Origin: Hydrogenophaga sp. BPS33
GTDB taxonomy: Bacteria; Pseudomonadota; Gammaproteobacteria; Burkholderiales; Burkholderiaceae_C
Length of the DNA: 64,000 nt
Assembly (NCBI RefSeq): GCF_009859475.1
Contig: NZ_CP044550.1
Span: 1 to 64,000 of the forward strand
Reading direction: 5' to 3'
The notes beneath the pieces were generated by a model. It made no database searches, was not told the DNA's origin, and worked only from the letters and a program-made list of their open reading frames with translations. Below, piece after piece: positions 26,438 through 35,972 of this stretch; position 1 is the first letter of the stretch, and every line of letters begins with the position of its first letter. The position numbers and the translations under genes are program-made.

Positions 26438-27235
26438 TCAGCGGTGCGTCCATGTCTTCACCGCGGAAATCAACAAGATCGCTGCCAAGGTCGGCAGCAG
26501 CATGCCGGCCGGCACGAGGCCCAGCGCCAAGCCGCCAAGCGCCGCGCCGACCACTGAGCCTGCGGCCATACACAGCACGAACCGTCGGTTGGCCCGCAGC
26601 ACCTCGAAACTGCTGTCCTGGCTGTACCGCGCGAAGCCCACCAGCATCGTCGGCAGGCTGATGGCCAGCGACAGGCTGCCAGCCAACTTGATCTCGACAC
26701 CGAACAGCAACACCAAGGTAGGGATCAGCAGTTCACCGCCCGCCACCCCCAGCAAAGCCGCGACGATGCCGATCAGGAGACCAGCCACGACGCCGGCCAC
26801 CCGCAATGCCGTGCCATCGAGCGCGGGGCCGGCCCCTGCGGGCCCATGACCCAACAGCAACACTCCGGCGATGCCGATCAACAGCGCCGCGATCACGCGC
26901 TGCAGCACGATCCCGCGCCAGCGAGTGGCCCATCCCGCCGCCAGCCAGGCGCCCACCAGACTCCCGGCCAGCAGGTTGAGGATCACCGGCCACTGAGCGG
27001 CGACTTCTCCCGGTGCCACGGCCCCGCTGCGAAACACCAGCGCAGCCGACACGACCAGCAGGCTGATCGCCTTGTTCACGATCACCGCCGGCAATGCCGC
27101 GAAGCCGAACATCAGCAGCAGCGGCAACCGAAACTCCGCGCCGCCCAGGCCGACCAAGCCTCCCAGCAAGCCGACGGCCGCACCTCCACAGAACGCGAAG
27201 ACGAGCTGGGCGGATGGGTGGTCGCGGGAAGACAT
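26438..27235 (-). CDS. TSUP (TauE/SafE) family membrane transporter
   Basis: 265-aa integral membrane protein with about 8 hydrophobic segments and the family's Gly-rich repeats (GLLGGLVGLGGAEFRLPLL and IVAALLGVAGGELLIPTLVLLFG). TSUP proteins move sulfite, sulfoacetate or other anions. It sits 4 bp downstream of modC and is probably co-transcribed with modABC, which might point to an oxyanion role. No substrate can be inferred with certainty. Confidence 0.8.
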   Translation of the reverse strand: MSSRDHPSAQLVFAFCGGAAVGLLGGLVGLGGAEFRLPLLLMFGFAALPAVIVNKAISLLVVSAALVFRSGAVAPGEVAAQWPVILNLLAGSLVGAWLAAGWATRWRGIVLQRVIAALLIGIAGVLLLGHGPAGAGPALDGTALRVAGVVAGLLIGIVAALLGVAGGELLIPTLVLLFGVEIKLAGSLSLAISLPTMLVGFARYSQDSSFEVLRANRRFVLCMAAGSVVGAALGGLALGLVPAGMLLPTLAAILLISAVKTWTHR

Positions 27236-27239
27236 GGCG

Positions 27240-28379
27240 TCAGCGCGCCTTCAACGGCATCACATGCACCAAACGCGCGTCCAGTCGTACACCGAAGCGC
27301 GCGCCGGGCACCAGACCCTGACGCTGCGCACCTGACAACGTGAGCACGAGGCGTGCGCCCGGCGCATTGACCAGGACCAGCGTGGCCAATGTGATCTCGC
27401 CCAGGTGCCGCGCTTCTTGAACCATGGCGCTGAAGTCATCGGCTCGTTGCTCATTGGGCGCGACAAGGGTGATGCCATCGCTTGGGATAACCCAGTTTAC
27501 CGCCTGACCAACGGGTACCTTGCCCTTGTCGCGCACGGTCAGCACTGGTGCAGTTGCCGTGCTGCCTTCGTCGCCCACCCAGCGCAACAGCCCATGGCCT
27601 TCCACATCGGCGGGACCGAGCCACACCCCTTGGAAACGGTTCTGGATGCCCACCAGGTCGGCCACGCGGGCGTTGCGCGGCGCGTTGTGAATATGGGCAG
27701 GCGAACCTTGCTGCAGCACCTCCCCGCCATCCATCACGGCGAGGCGGTCAGCCAGCATGCGCGCTTCGTGCAGATCGTGGGTTACCAGCACGATGGGGAT
27801 CGCCAGCTCGCGCCGCAGGTCGGCCAGCAACCGGTACAGCCCCTGGCGGTTCATCTGATCCACCGCCGAAAAAGGCTCGTCCAGCAGCAACAGCTTCGGT
27901 TCGCGTGCCAGCGCACGCGCCACCGCCACGCGCTGCTGCTGACCACCCGACAACACGGCGGGCTGGCGCGCCTGCTGGTCGGTACTGAGGCCCACATGGT
28001 CCAGCCATTGGCGGGCCTGCTTCAGGCGCTCGGTACGCGGCAGGTGCAGCAGCGACAGCGCCACGTTGCCGATGGCGTCCAGGTGCGGCATGAGGGCATA
28101 GTTCTGGAATACCAGCCCGACGTGGCGACGCTGCGGTGGCAGGAAGAGTCCCAGCGCCGTGTCGCACCAGACTTCACCGCCGACTGCCACGTGGCCCTGC
28201 TCGGGCCGCATCAAACCCGCCAGCACGCGCATGAGGGAGGTCTTGCCGGCGCCAGAGGGGCCCACCAGGGCCAGCAACTCGCCCGCCTCGCAGCGCAGAC
28301 TGCCGCGCAAGGGCATGGGCTGCGCCTGCTCGACTTCGACGACCAGCGCCAGCCCGGTCTTCAAGTCCGGGCCACTCAT
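27240..28379 (-). CDS. modC: Molybdate ABC transporter ATPase ModC
   Basis: 379-aa ATP-binding subunit. Walker A GPSGAGKTS, signature LSGGQQQRVAVARAL, and Walker B LLLLDEPFSAVD. The C-terminal 130 residues form a Mop/TOBE-type domain (QAVNWVIPSDGITLV), as in ModC. The start overlaps the modB stop by 4 bp. It supplies molybdate for the Mo cofactor of the neighbouring AioA. Confidence 0.93.
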   Translation of the reverse strand: MSGPDLKTGLALVVEVEQAQPMPLRGSLRCEAGELLALVGPSGAGKTSLMRVLAGLMRPEQGHVAVGGEVWCDTALGLFLPPQRRHVGLVFQNYALMPHLDAIGNVALSLLHLPRTERLKQARQWLDHVGLSTDQQARQPAVLSGGQQQRVAVARALAREPKLLLLDEPFSAVDQMNRQGLYRLLADLRRELAIPIVLVTHDLHEARMLADRLAVMDGGEVLQQGSPAHIHNAPRNARVADLVGIQNRFQGVWLGPADVEGHGLLRWVGDEGSTATAPVLTVRDKGKVPVGQAVNWVIPSDGITLVAPNEQRADDFSAMVQEARHLGEITLATLVLVNAPGARLVLTLSGAQRQGLVPGARFGVRLDARLVHVMPLKAR

Positions 28380-29041
28380 CGCCGCACCGCCAGCCGCGCC
28401 GACGCAAAGAACGACGCCGCCACGGCGCCCAGCGAGAACAACAGCAACAGCAGCGCCATCTGGTTGGCGCCGGTGAGGTCGAAGGATTGCACGCGGTCGT
28501 AGATGGAGATCGCGATCGTCTTGGTCTCACCCGGGATGCTGCCGCCCACCATCAGCACCACGCCGAATTCACCCAGCGTGTGCACGAAGGTCAGCACGCA
28601 GGCCGAGAGCACGCCCGGCCAGGCCAGCGGCAATTCAACACGCCAGAAAGTCTGCCAAGCGGAAAGTCCGCTCACGGCGGCGGCTTCGCCCAACTGGCGC
28701 GGGATGGCCTCGAAGGCGCGTTGCACCGGCTGCACCAGAAAGGGAATGTTGAAGATCACAGAGGCGATCAGCAACCCGAGGAAGTTGAAGGTGAGCCGAA
28801 CGCCGAAGGTCTGCTGCACCCAGGCGCCGATTGGCGAGGCACCGCCCATGGACACGAGCAGGTAGTAACCCAGCACTGTGGGCGGCAGCACCAGCGGCAG
28901 CACCACCAAGGCCTCGATCCAGGACTTCCCGGCCACGCGCGTGTAGGCCAGCCAGCGCCCCAGCCACAAACCGGAAGGCAGCAGAACGAGCAGCGTGACG
29001 GCCGCCAGCTTCAGCGAGAGAAAAAGGGCTTGCCAGTCCAC
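28376..29041 (-). CDS. modB: Molybdate ABC transporter permease ModB
   Basis: 221-aa permease with five to six hydrophobic segments. It has the characteristic PLVLPPTVLGYYLL near residue 50 and the ABC-contact EAAAVSGLSAWQTFWRVELP loop (EAA motif). Length and sequence are typical of ModB. It lies between modA and modC in one leftward unit. Confidence 0.94.
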   Translation of the reverse strand: MDWQALFLSLKLAAVTLLVLLPSGLWLGRWLAYTRVAGKSWIEALVVLPLVLPPTVLGYYLLVSMGGASPIGAWVQQTFGVRLTFNFLGLLIASVIFNIPFLVQPVQRAFEAIPRQLGEAAAVSGLSAWQTFWRVELPLAWPGVLSACVLTFVHTLGEFGVVLMVGGSIPGETKTIAISIYDRVQSFDLTGANQMALLLLLFSLGAVAASFFASARLAVRR

Positions 29042-29074
29042 GACCGGGAGTCCTGTCGATGCGTCGCCGACGCG

Positions 29075-29863
29075 TTATTCCTTGGGCATGGCGAAGCTGT
29101 AGCGCACCATGATTTCCTGCGCGGCCGGCGTGGACAGGTACTGGTAGAACGCGCGCGCTTCGGGTGGCGCCCCCTTGACCAGCACCATGCGCTGCACGAG
29201 CCGCTTGTGCCAGCTCTCGGGGATCAGTTCGAACTTCGCGCGGCTGGCGAAGCTCGGCGCCAGCGCCAGCGAATAGGCCACGATGCCGCCTTCCGCAGAG
29301 CCGGAGATGGCGAACTGCGCCGCCTGCGAGATGTTCTCGCCCAGCACCAGCTTGCCCTCGATGCTTTCCCACAAGCCGGCGTGCTGCAGGGCCTCCTTGC
29401 CACGCGCGCCATACGGGGCGTGCTCAGGATTGCCGATGGCGAACTTCTTCAAGCGCCCGTCCTTCAACGCCGCCGCCAGGTCCTTGAGTTGGCCGTCGGG
29501 CTTCAGAGCCCCATCAGGAGGCACCATGATGACGATGCGACCGATGGCATAGGTGCGGCCCCGGTCTTCGGTCTTGCCCGCGTCCGCCAACTCGTAGACG
29601 AAGTTTTCGTCGGCCGACATGAACAGGTGAAAGGGCGCACCTTGCAGGATCTGGGTCTTGAAATTCCCCGACGAGCCGAAGACCAGCCGGAGCTTGTTGC
29701 CGGTGTCTTTCTCGAAGCGATCCGCCACCTCTTCAATGGCGAACTTGAGATCGGATGCCGCTGCCAGCGTGGGCACCGCCTGGGCATGCGATGAGGGAAG
29801 CGCAGAGAGGAACAGCGTGGCGGCAGCCGTCCACACCGCAAGTTGACGACGAAGCAAGGACAT
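29075..29863 (-). CDS. modA: Periplasmic molybdate-binding protein ModA
   Basis: 262-aa substrate-binding protein with a signal peptide ending SSHAQA. Binding-site segments include LAAASDLKFAIEEVADRFE, FGSSGNFKTQI and GNPEHAPYGARGKEAL. First gene of the leftward modABC operon, divergent from modE across 119 bp that contain the repeated CGATAT elements. Confidence 0.94.
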   Translation of the reverse strand: MSLLRRQLAVWTAAATLFLSALPSSHAQAVPTLAAASDLKFAIEEVADRFEKDTGNKLRLVFGSSGNFKTQILQGAPFHLFMSADENFVYELADAGKTEDRGRTYAIGRIVIMVPPDGALKPDGQLKDLAAALKDGRLKKFAIGNPEHAPYGARGKEALQHAGLWESIEGKLVLGENISQAAQFAISGSAEGGIVAYSLALAPSFASRAKFELIPESWHKRLVQRMVLVKGAPPEARAFYQYLSTPAAQEIMVRYSFAMPKE

Positions 29864-29895
29864 GAGGTCTCCAGTTAGGCCGTTTGAGGAAGCTT

Positions 29896-29935
29896 CGATA
29901 TCTATAGAATTCGATATCGAATTGAAAGTATATCG
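29896..29935. promoter_or_regulatory. Candidate ModE operator in the modA-modE gap
   Basis: Three CGATAT/ATATCG half sites fall at 29896, 29912-29919 and 29930-29935. The central one sits in the 14-bp palindrome ATTCGATATCGAAT (29909-29922). The block lies in the divergent gap between modA and modE and would cover the modA promoter. It differs from the E. coli ModE box, so the call rests on symmetry and position. Confidence 0.6.
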
Positions 29936-29982
29936 GTCTTAACTGCCGGCGGACGACCGAGTAGGTGAGAATTCAGCTCATC

Positions 29983-30369
29983 ATGAAAACGACCCTCAGC
30001 ACCTCGCCGCTGGACGCAAAAACGCGCTTCCGGGTTCAGGTCAAGCACGCGGTAGCCATCGGTCCGGGCAAGGCCGACGTGCTGCAAGCGATTGCAGAAA
30101 CCGGCTCCATTGCCGAATCGGGGCGCAGGCTGGGCATGAGCTATCAGCGCGTGTGGTCGCTGGTGCGGGCCATGAATGGCGATTTCATCGAGCCGCTAGT
30201 GCTGACGCAGCGCGGCGGAAATGCGGGTGGAGGTGCTGCGCTCACGCCCACAGGTGCAGAGACCCTGGCGATCTATCGTGCGATCGAGCGTGATGCGGAA
30301 CGCGCCGTGACCAAGCGTCTGCCTCAATTGCTGGCACTTATCCGGCCGGAGGCCGGTGCGGATTCGTAG
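29983..30369 (+). CDS. modE: ModE-type regulator lacking the molybdate-binding domain
   Basis: 128-aa protein matching the N-terminal winged-helix dimer domain of ModE (LQAIAETGSIAESGRRLGMSYQRVWSLVRAMN, split over residues 30-60). The C-terminal pair of Mop/TOBE domains of full ModE (about 260 aa) is absent. Divergent from modABC. Short LysR-like ModE-N proteins exist in other bacteria; how they sense molybdate, if at all, is unclear. Confidence 0.8.
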   Translation: MKTTLSTSPLDAKTRFRVQVKHAVAIGPGKADVLQAIAETGSIAESGRRLGMSYQRVWSLVRAMNGDFIEPLVLTQRGGNAGGGAALTPTGAETLAIYRAIERDAERAVTKRLPQLLALIRPEAGADS

Positions 30370-30420
30370 TTTGCAGGTGGCTGGCGCAGGGGGCTCGCGC
30401 CAGAACGGCACAGACGCGCA

Positions 30421-30750
30421 TCAGCCTTCAAGCCTTTGCCCCCTATTTGGACCACACCCGCATCCCTGGGCATCCTGATCGACCGAGCAAGCGCTGCCGT
30501 TTAATGGCTCGCTGCCAAATGCTTTTGACCGTCTGCGACCTGTCCAGGCCATTGCCGCCCAGACCATCACGGTGATAGACGCGATCACCATGACCACCAG
30601 CAGTTCTAGCCCGATCTGGAACTTCACGCCCAGCCATGAAGTCAGGCCAAGCGCTGCCGCACCTCCGAACAGCGGAATCGCCAACGGGATGGTGCAGCAG
30701 GCCACGCAAGCGCCGGCCACGCCCAACGCCGCCAGAACAGGCTTCTTCAT
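30421..30750 (-). CDS. Small Mer-like membrane protein
   Basis: 109-aa protein with two to three hydrophobic segments. Residues 8-24 read AALGVAGACVACCTIPL, with a vicinal Cys pair in the first TM as in MerT, MerF and MerC. The tail is Cys-rich (GSACSVDQDAQGCGCGPNR). Start at ATG 30750, behind GGAGAAACTTC. It is driven by a MerR-type promoter and divergent from a MerR-family gene, so it probably handles a thiophilic metal or metalloid. Which one cannot be told. Confidence 0.7.
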   Translation of the reverse strand: MKKPVLAALGVAGACVACCTIPLAIPLFGGAAALGLTSWLGVKFQIGLELLVVMVIASITVMVWAAMAWTGRRRSKAFGSEPLNGSACSVDQDAQGCGCGPNRGQRLEG

Positions 30751-30794
30751 GAAGTTTCTCCAGTGAATCATTGCGGGTCGATTCCCGTAGACCA

Positions 30795-30825
30795 ACTGTA
30801 GAATCTCAAGTAACTTGAGATGCAA
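30795..30825 (-). promoter_or_regulatory. MerR-type promoter/operator
   Basis: On the minus strand, -35 TTGCAT and -10 TACAGT are separated by 19 bp that contain the perfect dyad TCTCAAG-TAA-CTTGAGA (30804-30820). A long 19-bp spacer with a centred dyad is the hallmark of promoters switched on by MerR-family regulators. It should drive the gene at 30421-30750 under the divergent regulator. Confidence 0.8.
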
Positions 30826-30833
30826 GGCCCGCC

Positions 30834-31313
30834 GTGAAGAATCGAACAACCGTTGCAGTCCCTGCGCCAGAGCAGCTGCCCATCGGTGTCCTGGCCAAGC
30901 GCGTCGGCTTTGCCGTCTCGGCCATCCGTTACTACGAGGAAGTGGGGTTGATCCCCGCCGCGATGCGCCGCGAAAGCGGGCACCGCGCCTACCCTGACAC
31001 GGTTCAGGACGTGCTCATCCTCATCCGGCACTGCCGTGACCTGGGCTTCTCCATCGAAGAGACCCGAGAGCTGGTCACGTTGTCGACCAGTGCCGAGCGC
31101 GACTGCGTGGAGGCACGCTCGATCGCTCAAGGGCATCTCACCTCGGTGCGGGCCAAGATGGCCGAGCTGCGCCGCCTGGAGCGAAGCCTGGCGCGATACG
31201 TCCAAGCCTGCAGCGAAGGCTGTGTCGGCGGCCCCGCCCCCGACTGCACCATCCTGGCCGACCTGCGCCAAGGCACGCCCGCTTCGGCCGATGCGGTGGG
31301 ATGCTGTTCGTGA
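30834..31313 (+). CDS. MerR-family metal/metalloid-responsive regulator
   Basis: 159-aa regulator with the MerR HTH (GVLAKRVGFAVSAIRYYEEVGLI) and a dimerisation helix. Cys91 and Cys126 have the same 35-residue spacing as the Hg(II) ligands Cys82 and Cys117 of MerR. The third position differs (Cys130, Cys138), and a CC pair sits at the C-terminus (GCCS). GTG start at 30834. Overlaps the exporter gene by 13 bp, suggesting control of both neighbours. Confidence 0.8.
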   Translation: MKNRTTVAVPAPEQLPIGVLAKRVGFAVSAIRYYEEVGLIPAAMRRESGHRAYPDTVQDVLILIRHCRDLGFSIEETRELVTLSTSAERDCVEARSIAQGHLTSVRAKMAELRRLERSLARYVQACSEGCVGGPAPDCTILADLRQGTPASADAVGCCS

Positions 31314-32260
31314 GCCGCCTCACGCTGGAGCGCCATCAGGTCTGGGTCTACCTGGTCGCCATTGGACTGGGGCTGGCCGCGGGCACCGCGTGGCCAGAGA
31401 TCGGCCCGGCGTTGGAACGCCTGCTGTGGCCCACACTGGCGGCACTGCTGTTCGTGACCTTCCTGCAGGTACCCCTGCTGCACGTGCGGGATGCCCTGCG
31501 CGACCGGCGTTTCGCGGTGGCCGTGCTGCTGGGCAATTTTGTTGTGCTGCCCCTGCTGGCCTGGGCGCTGGTGAAGGCATTCGACTTCGATCCGGTCATG
31601 CGTCTGGGCGTCTTGCTGGTCCTCCTAGTGCCTTGCACCGACTGGTTCATCACCTTCAGCCAGCTGGGCAAGGGCGACGTGCCGAGAGCGATCGCCATCA
31701 CACCGCTGAATCTGGTGCTGCAGCTGGTCCTGCTGCCGCTGTACCTGTGGCTGATGGCGGACGCCCAGAGCCTGGGTTCCTGGAACTGGGCTACGCTGGC
31801 GCCCGCCTTTTTGATCGTGCTGGTGCCCTTAGCGAGCGCTGTCATGGCCGAGCGGGGGATAGAGACGCATCCCAAGGGCGAACGCTTGCGAGAGGCGATG
31901 GCCTGGTGGCCGGTGCCGCTGCTGGCCTTGGTGGTGTTTCTGATTGCAGGCGCGCAGGTGGGCACGGTGCTGGACTCCCTGGGTGAATTGCAAACCATGC
32001 TGCCCGTCTTCGTGCTGTTCCTGCTTGCCGCCGCCTTGCTGGCCAAGGGCATCGCGGCTCAACTTCGCTTGCCTGCCGAGCAGGGGCGAACCCTGGCGTT
32101 CAGCATGGGCACGCGCAACTCCTTCGTGGTGCTGCCCCTGGCCCTGATGCTTCCCGTGGGCTGGGAGATTGCCGCCGTCGTCATCGTCGTACAGTCTCTG
32201 GTGGAGTTGCTCGGTATGGTGGCTTATGTCTGGGTGTTGCCCAGGCACCTTTTCAGATAG
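31301..32260 (+). CDS. Arsenic-resistance-type exporter of the BASS/ACR3 superfamily
   Basis: 319-aa membrane protein with about 10 hydrophobic segments. Segment 4 contains LLVPCTDWFITFSQLGKGD, with the Cys-Thr pair characteristic of ACR3-like arsenite exporters, and a later half has FSMGTRNSFVVLPLAL. It overlaps the end of the regulator gene, so the start could instead be GTG 31310. Arsenite or antimonite efflux is likely; the regulator's metal is not proven, so the substrate stays open. Confidence 0.75.
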   Translation: MLFVSRLTLERHQVWVYLVAIGLGLAAGTAWPEIGPALERLLWPTLAALLFVTFLQVPLLHVRDALRDRRFAVAVLLGNFVVLPLLAWALVKAFDFDPVMRLGVLLVLLVPCTDWFITFSQLGKGDVPRAIAITPLNLVLQLVLLPLYLWLMADAQSLGSWNWATLAPAFLIVLVPLASAVMAERGIETHPKGERLREAMAWWPVPLLALVVFLIAGAQVGTVLDSLGELQTMLPVFVLFLLAAALLAKGIAAQLRLPAEQGRTLAFSMGTRNSFVVLPLALMLPVGWEIAAVVIVVQSLVELLGMVAYVWVLPRHLFR

Positions 32261-32416
32261 AGACGTTCTCGACCCCGACGGGAATGCCTCGCGTCTATTG
32301 AACGTGTGAGTTTGCCGAACTCCGCCATCTGGCGCTCAACTCAGTCGCACAACGTCGCTTAGAGCACATCTGACGCGGCCCTCGGCGCGCGCAACGCGAG
32401 CGTAGGGTCAAGGAAT

Positions 32417-32755
32417 TTACTTCACCGTCGTCACGACGTAGTCGTCGCCCTCTTTGATGAAGCTGAAGTCGATCTTCTTGTCGACTGCCAGCTTGGCCAG
32501 CAGGTCCTTGTCCTTGACCTTAAAGCCCATGGTCATAGGCGGCCAGTTGAGGCTGCTGACAGGACCGTGAGAGATCACGACGCTGCCTGCCTTGACATCA
32601 ATCTTCTTGATCGTGCCGTTCGCTGCATGCACGGTTTGAGCACCGACAACGGGCTTCTTGGCCATATCCATGCCCTTCATGTCGCCCATGGTTGACTGGG
32701 CGAAACTGATGGACGCTGCGGCCATAACGAGGGAAGCGATGGCGATCTTCTTCAT
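32417..32755 (-). CDS. cusF: CusF-like periplasmic copper chaperone
   Basis: 112-aa exported protein (signal MKKIAIASLVMAAASISFAQ). The CusF fold carries the Cu(I) site: His in VISHGP, Trp and two Met in NWPPMTMGF. A Met/Lys-rich linker (TMGDMKGMDMAKK) precedes it. Encoded just downstream of cusA in the same direction; it would hand Cu(I) or Ag(I) to the CusCBA pump. Confidence 0.9.
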   Translation of the reverse strand: MKKIAIASLVMAAASISFAQSTMGDMKGMDMAKKPVVGAQTVHAANGTIKKIDVKAGSVVISHGPVSSLNWPPMTMGFKVKDKDLLAKLAVDKKIDFSFIKEGDDYVVTTVK

Positions 32756-32801
32756 GAAAAACTCCTTTGAACGTGGTGGATGGAACGAACGAAAAACGGG
32801 T

Positions 32802-35800
32802 TCAAGCTGCGGAGTTGCGCTTTGCCCAAAATGGTTTGCCAGCAGCTCGGCGTTCGCGAGGCCGGCGCATCAACAAATACACCGCAGGGATCACAAACAT
32901 GGACAGCAAGGGGGCCGTGATCATGCCGCCAACCATGGGCGCGGCAATGCGTTGCATGACCTCGGAGCCGGTTCCCGTGCCCCACATGATGGGAAACAGT
33001 CCGCCCAGAATGACGGCCACGGTCATCGCCTTGGGGCGCACGCGCAGTACCGCGCCTTCCCGAATCGCATCGAGCAGGTCGGCCGCCGTGGTCTTGCCTT
33101 GGTCGAGTCGGTCATCCCAGGCGGATTTCAGGTACAGCAGCATGATCACGCCGAACTCGGCGGACACCCCGGCCAAGGCGATGAAACCGACGGCGCCGGC
33201 CACCGACAGGTTGTAGCTCAGCAGGTACAGCAGCCAGATGCCACCCACCAGGGCAAACGGCAGCGTGGCCATGATCAGCAAGGCCTCGTCAAAGCGTTTG
33301 AACGTCAGGTAGAGCAGCACAAAGATGATCAGCAGCGTGAACGGCACCACCACTTTGAGCTTGGCCGTGGCGCGTTCCAGGAACTCGAACTGGCCGGACC
33401 AGGCGACCGAATAACCCGGTGGCAGCTGGACCTTGTCCGCGACGGCCTTCTGCATGTCCTGCACGGCCGAGCGCAGATCGCGGCCGCGAATGTCCACATA
33501 GACCCAGCCTGACAGCCGGGCGTTCTCGCTGCGCAACATGGGGGGACCGTCGGTGATGCGGATGTCGGCCACGTCAGATAACAACAGGCGCTGGCCGCGT
33601 TCCGTCACAAAGGGCAGGCTGCGCAGCTTCTCCAGCGAATCCCGGATCTCGCGCGGGTAGCGCATGTTGATCGGGAAGCGCTGCAGGCCTTCGACCGTCT
33701 CGCCGATGTTCTCGCCACCCACGGCCGAGCTGATGACCGACTGCACATCGGCGATGTTGAGGCCAAAGCGCGATGCCGCATCCCGCTTGATGTTGACGTC
33801 CACATAGCGCCCCCCGGTCAGGCGCTCGGCCAGCGCGCTCGTGACGCCAGGCACGTCCTTGAGCGCCCGCTCGATCTCGCCGGTCAGCCGGTCTATCGTG
33901 ACCAGGTCGGTGCCCGCCACCTTGACCCCCACCGGGCTCTTGATGCCGGTGGCCAGCATGTCGATGCGGTTGCGGATGGGCGGCACCCAGATATTGGACA
34001 GGCCGGGCACTTTGACGATGCGGTCGAGCTCTTCCACCAGCTTGTCCTGCGTCATGCCGGCGCGCCACTGCTCGCGCGGCTTGAACTGGATGGTGGTTTC
34101 AAACATCTCCATCGGTGCCGGGTCGGTCGCCGTCTCGGCGCGGCCGGCTTTGCCATACACGCTGGCGACCTCGGGCACGGTCTTGATCAGCCGGTCGGTC
34201 TGCTGCAGCAATTCGCTGGCCTTGCCGGCCGACAGACCGGGCAGCGCGGACGGCATGTAGAGCAGATCACCCTCGTCCAGCCTCGGCATGAACTCGCCGC
34301 CGATATGCCGCAGCGGCCAGAGGCTGACCACCAGCACGATGCCGGCAGCCAGCAAGGTGCGCTTGGGCGCGCGCAGCACCACTTCCAGCATCGGCCGGTA
34401 GAGGGCGATCAGCCAGCGGTTCAAGGGGTTGGATTTTTCATCGGGAATCCGGCCGCGGATCAGGTAGCCCATCAGCACCGGTATCAAGGTCACCGACAGG
34501 CCGGCCGCTGCCGCCATGGCGTAGGTCTTGGTAAACGCCAGCGGCGAGAACAGCCGTCCTTCCTGGGCTTCCAGCGTGAACACCGGGATGAACGACAAGG
34601 TGATGATCAGCAGCGAGAAGAACAGCGCTGGCCCGACTTCGGCCGCCGCGTCGCCGATGACCCGCCAGCGCGCTTCGCCCTCCAGCGTCTGGTCTGGATG
34701 GTCCCGCCCCCAATGCTCCAGGTGCTTGTGGGCGTTCTCGATCATCACCACGGCGGCGTCCACCATGGCGCCGATGGCAATCGCGATGCCGCCCAGCGAC
34801 ATGATGTTGGCGTTGACGCCCTGGTAATGCATCACGATGAAGGCGGCCAGGATGCCCAGCGGCAGCGAAACGATGGCCACAAACGCTGAGCGCAGGTGGA
34901 ACAGGAAGATGAAGCACACCACCGCGACGACCAGGAATTCCTCCAGCAGTTTGTGCGTGAGGTTGTCCACGGCTCGTTCGATCAGTCCCGAGCGGTCGTA
35001 GACCGGGACGATTTCAACGCCCCTGGGCAAACTGGCCTGCAGGGTCTGGAGCTTGGCCTTGACGGCGGCAATGGTCTCCAGCGCGTTCTTGCCGGAACGC
35101 ATGACGATCACGCCGCCGGTGGCTTCACCTTCGCCGTCAAGCTCGCCGATGCCGCGGCGCATCTCCGGGCCGACCTGGACACGTGCCACGTCGCCCAGGC
35201 GCACCGAGATGCCGGCAGGCGTGGTCGTCAACGGCACCGACCGAAAGTCCTCCAGGCTCTGCAGGTAGCCCGAGGCCCGCACCATGTATTCGGCCTCCCC
35301 GAGTTCCAGCACGGAGCCACCGGCTTCCTGGTTGGCCTTCTGGATGGCCTCGGCCACCTGGGTATGCGGGATCGCATAGGCGGCCAGCTTGTCCGGGTCC
35401 AGCACGATCTGGTACTGCCGCACCATGCCACCGACCGACGCAACCTCGGCCACATTGGGCACGGTCTTGAGCTCGTACTTCAGGAACCAGTCCTGCAGGG
35501 CACGCAGCTGCCCGGCGTCCTGGGTGCCGCTGCGGTCGATCAGGGCATACTGGTAGATCCAGCCCACCCCGGTGGCATCCGGCCCCAGCGAGGCCCTGGC
35601 CGCCGCCGGCAGGCGCGACTGGACCTGGTTGAGGTACTCCAGCACGCGGGAGCGCGCCCAGTAGAGGTCGGTCCCGTCCTCGAACAACACGTAAACGTAG
35701 GAGTCGCCAAAGAAGGAATAGCCGCGCACCGTCTTCGCCCCCGGCACCGACAGCATGGTCGTGGTCAACGGATAGGTGACCTGGTTCTCGACAATGCGCG

Positions 35801-35972
35801 GCGCCTGGCCTGGATAGGTGGTGCGGATGATGACCTGCACATCGGACAGGTCAGGCAAGGCGTCCAGTGGCGTTCTCATCACCGAGTACACGCCCCAGGC
35901 CGCGATCATCAGCGTGGCCAGCAGCACCAGAAAACGGTTGCCGATGGACCAGCGTATCAAGCGGGCGATCAC
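32802..35972 (-). CDS. cusA: Heavy-metal efflux RND pump CusA
   Basis: 1056-aa inner-membrane RND transporter of the CusA/CzcA heavy-metal class with 12 TM segments and two large periplasmic loops ([17 protein letters not shown] at the start; [28 protein letters not shown] in TM4). A GTG start overlaps the stop of cusB (GTGA). Family membership and neighbours (cusF, cusC) favour monovalent Cu/Ag export. Its adaptor gene cusB is disrupted, so pump function is doubtful unless another adaptor is present. Confidence 0.92.
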   Translation of the reverse strand: MIARLIRWSIGNRFLVLLATLMIAAWGVYSVMRTPLDALPDLSDVQVIIRTTYPGQAPRIVENQVTYPLTTTMLSVPGAKTVRGYSFFGDSYVYVLFEDGTDLYWARSRVLEYLNQVQSRLPAAARASLGPDATGVGWIYQYALIDRSGTQDAGQLRALQDWFLKYELKTVPNVAEVASVGGMVRQYQIVLDPDKLAAYAIPHTQVAEAIQKANQEAGGSVLELGEAEYMVRASGYLQSLEDFRSVPLTTTPAGISVRLGDVARVQVGPEMRRGIGELDGEGEATGGVIVMRSGKNALETIAAVKAKLQTLQASLPRGVEIVPVYDRSGLIERAVDNLTHKLLEEFLVVAVVCFIFLFHLRSAFVAIVSLPLGILAAFIVMHYQGVNANIMSLGGIAIAIGAMVDAAVVMIENAHKHLEHWGRDHPDQTLEGEARWRVIGDAAAEVGPALFFSLLIITLSFIPVFTLEAQEGRLFSPLAFTKTYAMAAAAGLSVTLIPVLMGYLIRGRIPDEKSNPLNRWLIALYRPMLEVVLRAPKRTLLAAGIVLVVSLWPLRHIGGEFMPRLDEGDLLYMPSALPGLSAGKASELLQQTDRLIKTVPEVASVYGKAGRAETATDPAPMEMFETTIQFKPREQWRAGMTQDKLVEELDRIVKVPGLSNIWVPPIRNRIDMLATGIKSPVGVKVAGTDLVTIDRLTGEIERALKDVPGVTSALAERLTGGRYVDVNIKRDAASRFGLNIADVQSVISSAVGGENIGETVEGLQRFPINMRYPREIRDSLEKLRSLPFVTERGQRLLLSDVADIRITDGPPMLRSENARLSGWVYVDIRGRDLRSAVQDMQKAVADKVQLPPGYSVAWSGQFEFLERATAKLKVVVPFTLLIIFVLLYLTFKRFDEALLIMATLPFALVGGIWLLYLLSYNLSVAGAVGFIALAGVSAEFGVIMLLYLKSAWDDRLDQGKTTAADLLDAIREGAVLRVRPKAMTVAVILGGLFPIMWGTGTGSEVMQRIAAPMVGGMITAPLLSMFVIPAVYLLMRRPRERRAAGKPFWAKRNSAA

